DNA from: DASQDT01 sp036380435
GTDB lineage: Bacteria > Acidobacteriota > Blastocatellia > Pyrinomonadales > Pyrinomonadaceae
Assembly (NCBI GenBank): GCA_036380435.1
Contig: DASVES010000305.1
Coordinates: 1 to 13,154 of the forward strand
DNA: 13,154 nt
Direction of reading: 5' to 3'
Shown here: in pieces, positions 1 to 5,835 of the stretch
Position numbering within the stretch: the first letter of the stretch is position 1
Layout: each line of letters begins with the position of its first letter
Program-made: the position numbers and the translations under genes
Notes under the pieces: generated by a model
Database searches by the model: none
What the model was told of the DNA's origin: nothing
The model's input: only the letters and a program-made list of their open reading frames with translations

Positions 1-1593
1 GACAAGTACTCCGAATTGCTCACGCAGGATCGCGTCCGCGTCGGGCAGTCGGAGGACTGCGACCTGCGCCTGCGCCGCTCGACGCTCCCCGACGGCACGG
101 GCTGTCTCATCGAGCTGGCGCGCACGAACGGACACTACCGCGTCGCCGAGTTCGACCCCAACTACCGCCTGCTCCACAACGGCGAGCCGCTTCTTCCCGG
201 CGCGGAAATCGGTGACGGCGACGAAGTGCTCGTCGAAGATTGTGGCCTGTCGCTCCGACTCTTCCCTGTGCGCGACCTGCCCGCACGCCGAAGGCAGGAG
301 ACCTACGTCGCCCCGTTCATCGAGTCGGCCGCGCTGGAGTCGGCGGCCACCCCGCGGCGCGACGACGCCAAAGTCTTCCTCCGCGAGTTCTCCCGCGAGT
401 TGCTGCGCGAGATCAACACCAGCACCAAGATCGCCCTCTTTCTCATCGCCGCGGCCTTCGTCGGCGGCATCCTCTATCTCGGGAGCGCCGCCAACCGCGA
501 ACTCAAGCGCAGCCGCGACCTCATCGACAAGCAGAACGAGCGGCTGGCGCAGATGCAGGGCGTCTTCGAGCAGCAACAGGAGCGCCAGCACGAACTCGAC
601 AAGACGAATCAGGGCATCATCAACACCCTGTCGCTTGCCCCGCAGATTCGCAGCGCCTATGGCGGCGGCGTGGGACTGCTCACGGGCAGCTACATCCTCG
701 TCGAGCGCGGGACGGGGCGGCAGCTTCGCTACCCCGATCCGGGGAAGCCAGCGGCAGACCCGGCAAACCCCGCGGGCGCCGAAGAGTTGCAGCCCGTCCT
801 CACGCCTGACGGCTACGGTGAGCCTTTCGAGAAGGAGTTCGCGGGCACGGCCTTCCACGTCGGCGACGGCTACGTCATCACGAACCGCCACCTCGCGGTC
901 GAGCCGTGGCGGGCCGACCAGAGCGCGCAGATCATCGGCGCGAGCGTCAACGCGCAGTTCCGCCTGACACGCCTCGTCGTCTACTTCCCCGGCGTCACGC
1001 AGCCGTTCCCTCTGCGTGTCAAGAACACTTCCGCGCGCGACGATTTGGCCGTGTGTCTGATCGAGGGTCGCGAGCTGCCCAAAACCGTCCCCGCGCTCCC
1101 GCTCGACAAGGAATCGGACGCGGCCGGCGTCGGGCGCACCGTCGTGATGATGGGCTACCCGACGAGCGAGGAGCGCATTCTGGCGACGCTTCCCGAGGCC
1201 GAGTCTCTGAGCATCCAGCAGCGTTTCGGCTCCAGCCTCGGACTGCTTTTGCAACACCTCGCCGAGCGCAACTTCATTCGCCCGCTCACCACGCAGGGCC
1301 ACATCACCGACCTCGAATCCCAACGACTCGTCTACGAAGGCAGTAGCGCCGAGGGCGCGTCGGGCGCGCCGCTCTTCGGACAGTCGGGTCGCGTCATCGG
1401 CGTCAACTTCGGCATGTTCACGCAGATGCAGAACTTCAACTTCGCCGCCCCCATCAGGTTCGCCCTCCCGCTCCTCCAGAAGTCTGGCTGGAAGCGCGAC
1501 GAGACGGTTCCCGACGCAAACGCCGCCGCGACCGCCAACGCCCCCACCCCCAAAGACTCTCGGCCTGTGACATCCACCAACCAGTCGCGCTGA
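1..1593 (+). CDS. FHA-domain transmembrane trypsin-like serine protease (5' end outside window)
   Basis: The frame is open to the left edge, so the true start lies upstream; the TTG at 16 falls inside the FHA-like domain and is an unlikely start. Numbering from the first visible codon, residues 1-90 look like a forkhead-associated domain (RVRVGQSEDCDLRL, then LLHNGEPL and GDGDEVLV). A membrane segment follows at about 144-162 and a Gln/Glu/Arg-rich coiled-coil-like stretch at 163-215. The chymotrypsin-fold protease follows: catalytic His297 in VITNRHLA, Asp348 in ARDDLAV and Ser454 in EGASGAPLFG. The triad is complete, but the serine motif is GASGAP rather than the usual GNSGGP. No PDZ domain follows; the tail is Ala/Pro/Thr-rich. 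I infer an inner-membrane protein with a cytoplasmic FHA (phosphothreonine-binding) head and a periplasmic protease, a possible phosphorylation-linked envelope protease. It resembles HtrA-like/trypsin_2 proteins without being a standard DegP. The family call is firm and the role is inferred. Confidence 0.85.
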   Translation, partial: DKYSELLTQDRVRVGQSEDCDLRLRRSTLPDGTGCLIELARTNGHYRVAEFDPNYRLLHNGEPLLPGAEIGDGDEVLVEDCGLSLRLFPVRDLPARRRQETYVAPFIESAALESAATPRRDDAKVFLREFSRELLREINTSTKIALFLIAAAFVGGILYLGSAANRELKRSRDLIDKQNERLAQMQGVFEQQQERQHELDKTNQGIINTLSLAPQIRSAYGGGVGLLTGSYILVERGTGRQLRYPDPGKPAADPANPAGAEELQPVLTPDGYGEPFEKEFAGTAFHVGDGYVITNRHLAVEPWRADQSAQIIGASVNAQFRLTRLVVYFPGVTQPFPLRVKNTSARDDLAVCLIEGRELPKTVPALPLDKESDAAGVGRTVVMMGYPTSEERILATLPEAESLSIQQRFGSSLGLLLQHLAERNFIRPLTTQGHITDLESQRLVYEGSSAEGASGAPLFGQSGRVIGVNFGMFTQMQNFNFAAPIRFALPLLQKSGWKRDETVPDANAAATANAPTPKDSRPVTSTNQSR

Positions 1594-1613
1594 CGCGCGG
1601 CCGTGCTCGTACC

Positions 1614-1656
1614 CAAAAGTCCTGTTAATGCAACCCAGTCAGGACTTTTGATTTTT
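1614..1656 (+). terminator. Intrinsic terminator after the FHA protease gene
   Basis: A perfect 11-bp stem (1614-1624, CAAAAGTCCTG, pairs with 1640-1650, CAGGACTTTTG) encloses a 15-base loop and is followed by ATTTTTG. It begins 20 bases after the stop codon. It separates the protease transcript from the glycosyltransferase gene and argues against a start for that gene upstream of about 1657. Confidence 0.85.
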
Positions 1657-1732
1657 GACACCGCGCCGGGTCTCAAGCTACTCTTTCGCCTTTTGACGCG
1701 CGCATCCCGCGCCGCGCTTAGTCTGCCCCCAC

Positions 1733-1738
1733 GGAGAG
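1733..1738 (+). promoter_or_regulatory. Possible Shine-Dalgarno for the glycosyltransferase TTG start
   Basis: GGAGAG lies 11 bases before the TTG at 1750. The spacing is on the long side, but no other in-frame start between the terminator and the first membrane segment has a comparable upstream match. A TTGACG at 1693-1698 might be part of a promoter, but the matching -10 (CTTAGT, 1717-1722) is weak. Confidence 0.4.
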
Positions 1739-1749
1739 ACGCTTCGGTT

Positions 1750-3456
1750 TTGTCAGCATCGACCACAGACGTCAGGACGGCGAGGATCACGCCGGAGTTG
1801 TTCCCCGAACAAATCACACGGGCCTCCAGCGTCCTGCTCGTCGCCTCTCTCTCCGTCCTCGTCCTCTTCGGCTTCGGCCTTCGCGCCTACCGACTCGACG
1901 CCGAAGGGTTGAGCGAAGACGAGTTGAACAAGGTGCGCGCCGTGGCCGACTATCGCCAGCGCGGTCTGACGCCGACCAACGGCGAGCACCCCTTTCTGAT
2001 GAAGGCGTTGCTGACTGTAAGCATCGTCGCCGCCGAAAGCTGGAATCGGACGGCCGTGGCCGAATCGCGCCCGCACCTGCGCGTCTCCACTGAGACCGCC
2101 GCGCGGCTGCCCGGCGCTTTCCTCGGCGCGCTCTCTTCAGTCCTCATCTTCCTCCTCGCCTCGGAACTCTTCGGAGCCGGGGCCGGACTCCTCGCCGCCG
2201 CCCTGTGGGCCTTCGACCCGGCCGCCATCGGCTTCAATCGCATCGCTAAAGAAGACAGTTTCCTCGTTTTCTTCTTTATCCTTGCCAACTACTTCTGGCT
2301 GCGCGGCCAGCGCGCGGCCGAGCGCGGTGACCGCAATCCTGAGCCGTTCTACTGGGCGGCGGCCGCCGCCTTCGGCGCGACGATGGCCTCCAAGTACGTG
2401 CCCCACTTCTTCGCCATCACCATCAGCTATTACTACATCTTTCAGGGCGCGCCCCGAACGCGCTGGCGTCTGGGCAAACTCCGCTGGCTGAAGTTTTTTG
2501 CGATCATGGGCGCGGCCTTCGTCATCTGTAATCCGACGATCCTGCTGCCCGGCACATGGCACGAGATGCGCGTCTTCGCGACCGAGAATCGCATCGGCCA
2601 CGACGCCTACGAGTTCATGGGCCAGCTCTACCGCAACCAGGCGACGCTCTGGCTTCAGGGGTCGCCGTGGTATTTCTACTTCGTCTTCATGGGCGTGAAA
2701 ATGCCGACGGCGGTCGTCGCCGGCTTCGTCGTCGGACTCCCGCTCCTCTTCCGCCAGCGGCTCGGCGACGGCCGCTACTTCGTCCTCTTCTGGCTCTTCT
2801 TCTGGTTCTTCCCATTCACTCTGCTGGGCGGGAAGTTCACACGCTATTTCACGTTCGTGCTGCCGGCCGTACACATCACCGCGGCCCTCGGCATCCTCTA
2901 CGCCGGACGCCTCCTCGCCCGTCTACTTCCACATCGCGGCAACTCAGAAGACATCCGCACCTACGCGCGCGCCGCCCTCGCCGTGGTCGTCGTGGCCTTC
3001 TCCGCCTACGCCTCGGTCAGCGCCGCTCCTTTCTATCGTCTTTACATGACCGCCCTCGGCGGCGGAGCGCGCGCCGCGGGCGCCTACTTTCCCCACGATG
3101 AGTTTTACGACGCGGCGCTACGCGACGCGGCGCGCGAGGTCGCCCTCCTCGCCCGCCCCGGCGCCATCGTGGCGAGCGAGACGCCCGAGCTTCTCAACTA
3201 CTACGCGCGTCTGCACGGACGCGACGACCTCACGTCGGTCTCACTTTCCGACCGCGAAGCACGGGACACGCTCCGCGCGGGCGACCTCGCCGTGGTCGCC
3301 CGCGGGCGCCGCTACTTCAGCAACGACGCCCTCATCTCCGACCTCAACGTGGCGGAACCGGCCGCCGTCGTCTCGCATGGCGGAGTGGAGGCCGCGCGCA
3401 TTTACGTTTTCGACGACGCCCTGCGTGCCCGAACATCTGACCTTCTCGCGCATTAA
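1750..3456 (+). CDS. GT39/PMT-like polytopic membrane glycosyltransferase (ArnT-like)
   Basis: The 568-residue product resembles the PMT/ArnT family, which moves a sugar from a polyprenyl-phosphate donor to protein or lipid on the outer face of the inner membrane. The first membrane helix is at about 27-44. It is followed by the family's first outer loop, RLDAEGLSEDELNK, where the acidic pair Asp57-Glu58 occupies the place of the catalytic acid. GEHPFLMKALL at 78-88 matches the conserved 'HP' segment. Several more hydrophobic helices run to about residue 440, including FDPAAIGFNRIAKEDSFLVF-type family sequence. A soluble C-terminal domain spans about 449-568. The TTG at 1750 is preferred because the open frame back to 1603 runs through the upstream terminator hairpin and a hydrophobic stretch unlike this family's N terminus. 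Substrate and donor cannot be read from sequence. The neighbouring envelope genes suggest a glycolipid or secreted glycoprotein. Class is fairly sure, start moderately so. Confidence 0.82.
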   Translation: MSASTTDVRTARITPELFPEQITRASSVLLVASLSVLVLFGFGLRAYRLDAEGLSEDELNKVRAVADYRQRGLTPTNGEHPFLMKALLTVSIVAAESWNRTAVAESRPHLRVSTETAARLPGAFLGALSSVLIFLLASELFGAGAGLLAAALWAFDPAAIGFNRIAKEDSFLVFFFILANYFWLRGQRAAERGDRNPEPFYWAAAAAFGATMASKYVPHFFAITISYYYIFQGAPRTRWRLGKLRWLKFFAIMGAAFVICNPTILLPGTWHEMRVFATENRIGHDAYEFMGQLYRNQATLWLQGSPWYFYFVFMGVKMPTAVVAGFVVGLPLLFRQRLGDGRYFVLFWLFFWFFPFTLLGGKFTRYFTFVLPAVHITAALGILYAGRLLARLLPHRGNSEDIRTYARAALAVVVVAFSAYASVSAAPFYRLYMTALGGGARAAGAYFPHDEFYDAALRDAAREVALLARPGAIVASETPELLNYYARLHGRDDLTSVSLSDREARDTLRAGDLAVVARGRRYFSNDALISDLNVAEPAAVVSHGGVEAARIYVFDDALRARTSDLLAH

Positions 3457-3466
3457 AAGTTATAAT
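3437..3466 (+). promoter_or_regulatory. Sigma-70-like promoter for the secreted-protein/phosphodiesterase genes
   Basis: A perfect TATAAT at 3461-3466 lies 18 bases after CTGACC (3437-3442), a 4-of-6 match to TTGACA. It overlaps the end of the glycosyltransferase gene. Transcription would start near 3473, giving a leader of roughly 285 bases before the TTG at 3757. This is the best promoter visible in the window. It is predicted from consensus only. Confidence 0.55.
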
Positions 3467-3544
3467 GCAACGTGAAAAAGCCGGGGCGGCATCGCACATG
3501 TCTTACGTACAAGGGGAAGAGTCAGACGACTTTAGAATCGGCAA

Positions 3545-3635
3545 CAGTACCGCGAGCGGAAGCCTCGCGGGTCTCGCGGGTGCGGGGCGGGCCTCTCATC
3601 GTAGGCACACCCGCTCGCTACCGCTCGCGGTACTG
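3545..3635. repeat. Inverted repeat, REP-like (CAGTACCGCGAGCGG arms)
   Basis: A perfect 15-bp inverted repeat pairs 3545-3559 (CAGTACCGCGAGCGG) with 3621-3635 (CCGCTCGCGGTACTG). The inner parts pair imperfectly (AGC...GCGGGT against ACCCGCTCGCT). Inside the left half is a two-copy tandem of CTCGCGGGT (3564-3572 and 3573-3581). I recall similar ACCCGCTCGCTACCGCTCGCGGTACTG units as dispersed repeats in acidobacterial genomes, but have not checked this. In the leader RNA it would form a stable hairpin. No T-run follows, so it is not an obvious terminator. Confidence 0.7.
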
Positions 3636-3745
3636 CTCCTGTCGCGGAACGGGTGCGCGGCACGTCCGTTGCAGTATTGTTCCCATATCACGGGTTCGCC
3701 GCCGATGCGCTCAAGCGCACACTAACGGCGCAGCAGTTACGCTCC

Positions 3746-3751
3746 AGGAGG
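3746..3751 (+). promoter_or_regulatory. Strong Shine-Dalgarno deciding the TTG start at 3757
   Basis: AGGAGG (extending to AGGAGGAG, 3746-3753) lies 5 bases before TTG at 3757. It is the best ribosome-binding site in the window. It places the start just before an Arg-rich N-region and signal peptide, as expected for an exported protein. Confidence 0.8.
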
Positions 3752-3756
3752 AGTTT

Positions 3757-5835
3757 TTGGGAAGAAGCAGGAAGCGATTCACGTCAGGTGTTCGCGCGCG
3801 CTTAGACGCGCGGCGGGCCGCGTCGATTCTTCTCGCGCTGGTCTTCTCGCTCGCGTTTCTGCCGCGTCTGAACGGCGTCGCCGCGCAGACGCAGGCCCCT
3901 GCCGGCCAGACAAACGAGCCAGCGCCGACGGCCGCGTCGCCCTTCCGACTGGAGAGCATCTCCGTCGGCAGTGACGCCGAGTTGCTGACGGTCTTTGGCA
4001 GTCTCAAGGGACTGCGACCCGACGCGGGCGCGGGCGAAACGGACACTCCGCTGGTCAGCGTGCTTCGCGACACGCTCGGCGACACAGACCCGGAGAACGA
4101 CCGCCTCCGCTACGTCTGGCCGCTCAGCTATACGCGGCCAAGCGCCGTGCAACGCGTCGCTTCCGCCGTTCCCTTCCTCTACACACGCGTCGGCGGCAAG
4201 AAGCGCGCCGGCAAGGGCGAGCTGCCGCCCGCGGTCATCGACCTCTCCGCGACAGGCAGCGACGTGTGGAACCGCTTCATGTGGCTGGGCCTCCAGAACC
4301 TTCTCTTCAATCCCTACGGCATCCTCGTCAAGTCGGCCACCAGCGCCTACGACCGCAACACACGCGCCTACAAGCAGGCGCACGTCATCCGGGCGCTGGC
4401 CATCCTCTCGCTCTACGAGTCGCAGTCAGGCACGTCGTCCGTCTTCACGCCCGGTGAGCTGCGCGAGATACAGGCGCGCCTCATGCTCACGGACAAAATC
4501 TTCGGCGGCATCGTTGACGACGCTTACCTCGAACGCTATTACCACAACCAGACCGTCGCGTGGCGCGACACGCGCGGCCACAACTGGGAGCTTTTGCGCC
4601 AGCGCGCCGAGGTCGAAGGACTCTACTTCGAGCCGCTGCCGCTCCCCGACGGCGAGACGATGCACGCGCTCCTCTGGGTCGCCCGCGAAGACCTCGCGAA
4701 GAATCGCGCCCGCAAGTTCAACGGTCGCTTCCTCAACTTCGGCTCACCGTGGACGGACAACCGTCTCGCCCGCTGGCGCGGCCACACCGAGCGCCGCTAT
4801 TTCGACGCGGAGAATCGCCCCGTCGCACGAGACGCGCCCGGCGCGCGCGCCGTCGAGTTGATCCCGCTCGCGCTCTACGGTCTTGAACACCCCAAAATCC
4901 CGATCATGCTCGTGGACTTCCGCGACGGCGGAAACCCGAAACGGCGGGAGATGTCGCGGCGCATCCTCGAAGACGTGACGCGCAACGTCCTCGCCGTCTC
5001 GAAGTTCGGCGACATTCATTACTTCCTCGGCCGCACTGTCCTCGACATCGTGACCGGCCGGCGCGGCATGGACATGAATCAGCCCACGCGCCTGCGCGCC
5101 TACGCGCAGCTCAAGCTGCTGCTCTCGCTCAATGCGTCGCTCGACCCCGGCTTGCGCGAGGAAATCAGCGACCGCTTCGAGCGCGTCTCGCTCAACCCGC
5201 TGGAAAACGACCTCGAAGCCGAAGCTGATTTCGCACGCACGCAGTACGCCGCACTGCTCGACTACGCGCGCCGCGCCGGCGGTCTCGCCGCGAAGATCGA
5301 GCGCGACCGCCGCGCCGAACTCGTCCCCCTCGAACACGGCCGCTTCGCCCGCTCTTTCTTCCGCACGGCGAACGTCATCAGCCTCGGCCTCTACCGGCAC
5401 CGCGAGGACGTTCGCGGCCCGGAGCTTCGCAACCGTCTCGACGAGGGCCGCCGGCTCGCTTTCCACCGGCGCTACCTCCGCGAGGTCTCGAAATCGACAC
5501 CGCTCGTCGAGGTCGCCTGGGACATCGAGGACGTGCGCCGCTCGCTCCGCTTCATCGCCGAGCAGGGCGCGCGCGCCGACGCCAAGACGGCCGCCGCCGC
5601 CGCACGCATCTTCGCCCGCACCGAGGACGACGAGACGCGCCGCCTGTGTCTCAACTCCCTCTACCGCATCAACAACGAAACGGCCAAGAACGAACTGCTG
5701 CGTATCTACCAGTCGCCCGCGGTCGATCAGCAGCTTCGTCTGCTCTCCGCCGACTATCTCCGCATGGCGGTGCGCGAGGAACAGCGTATCAAGCCCGCCG
5801 ACGCCCGGATCATCGCCTCCGCCATCGGACAATGA
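3757..5835 (+). CDS. Secreted protein of unknown function (692 aa)
   Basis: From the TTG at 3757 the protein opens with an Arg/Lys-rich N-region, a hydrophobic core at about 21-36 (SILLALVFSLAFLP) and a likely signal peptidase I site after GVAA (residue 43). A Pro/Ala/Thr linker follows. The mature part has no membrane segment. A notable region is 169-220, with DVWNRFMWLGLQNLLFNP and conserved-looking Asn, Trp and Tyr residues. The 584-692 region is a run of short amphipathic helices resembling HEAT/TPR-type repeats. I see no catalytic motif I can name, so I assign no enzyme function. The open frame continues upstream to GTG 3472, but that segment crosses the inverted repeat and lacks a ribosome-binding site. 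The stop overlaps the next gene's ATG as ATGA, so the two products are probably made together, and this one may be an export-side partner or scaffold for the phosphodiesterase-like enzyme. The gene is certain; its function is unknown. Confidence 0.85.
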   Translation: MGRSRKRFTSGVRARLDARRAASILLALVFSLAFLPRLNGVAAQTQAPAGQTNEPAPTAASPFRLESISVGSDAELLTVFGSLKGLRPDAGAGETDTPLVSVLRDTLGDTDPENDRLRYVWPLSYTRPSAVQRVASAVPFLYTRVGGKKRAGKGELPPAVIDLSATGSDVWNRFMWLGLQNLLFNPYGILVKSATSAYDRNTRAYKQAHVIRALAILSLYESQSGTSSVFTPGELREIQARLMLTDKIFGGIVDDAYLERYYHNQTVAWRDTRGHNWELLRQRAEVEGLYFEPLPLPDGETMHALLWVAREDLAKNRARKFNGRFLNFGSPWTDNRLARWRGHTERRYFDAENRPVARDAPGARAVELIPLALYGLEHPKIPIMLVDFRDGGNPKRREMSRRILEDVTRNVLAVSKFGDIHYFLGRTVLDIVTGRRGMDMNQPTRLRAYAQLKLLLSLNASLDPGLREEISDRFERVSLNPLENDLEAEADFARTQYAALLDYARRAGGLAAKIERDRRAELVPLEHGRFARSFFRTANVISLGLYRHREDVRGPELRNRLDEGRRLAFHRRYLREVSKSTPLVEVAWDIEDVRRSLRFIAEQGARADAKTAAAAARIFARTEDDETRRLCLNSLYRINNETAKNELLRIYQSPAVDQQLRLLSADYLRMAVREEQRIKPADARIIASAIGQ

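Larger units (their letters stand above)
3457..3756 (+). other. Long leader/intergenic region
   Basis: This 300-base stretch lies between the glycosyltransferase stop and the preferred start of the secreted-protein gene. It contains the -10 box, the inverted repeat at 3545-3635, a small hairpin at 3706-3719 (TGCGC-TCAA-GCGCA) and the strong Shine-Dalgarno at 3746. The reading frames crossing it look non-coding: many Arg/Cys/Ser codons, no ribosome-binding site near their starts, and passage through the repeat. I recognise no known riboswitch. Confidence 0.6.

Noticed and set aside
1603..1749. N-terminal extension of the glycosyltransferase to GTG 1603
   Set aside because: It would translate the upstream intrinsic terminator and adds a segment unlike the family.
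2137..2874. Minus-strand open frame of 245 codons, very Glu-rich
   Set aside because: It is the antisense of the hydrophobic helices of the glycosyltransferase: Phe/Leu codons read backwards give Glu/Lys. No family resemblance.
3564..3581. Tandem CTCGCGGGT repeat considered as a CRISPR or iteron
   Set aside because: Only two 9-bp copies without spacers, lying inside one arm of an inverted repeat.
3464..3725. ATG-started plus-strand frame of 86 codons in the leader
   Set aside because: Its ATG overlaps the predicted -10 box, it has no ribosome-binding site, and it runs through the inverted repeat. Treated as leader.
3472..3756. N-terminal extension of the secreted protein to GTG 3472
   Set aside because: It would bury the signal peptide about 95 residues further into the protein and translate the repeat. 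The AGGAGG before TTG 3757 is far better.
3605..3805. Open stretch in another plus frame (67 codons) with protein-like sequence after 3671
   Set aside because: It has no start with a ribosome-binding site, begins inside the repeat and overlaps the preferred TTG start by 49 bases. I considered a gene remnant but recognise no family.
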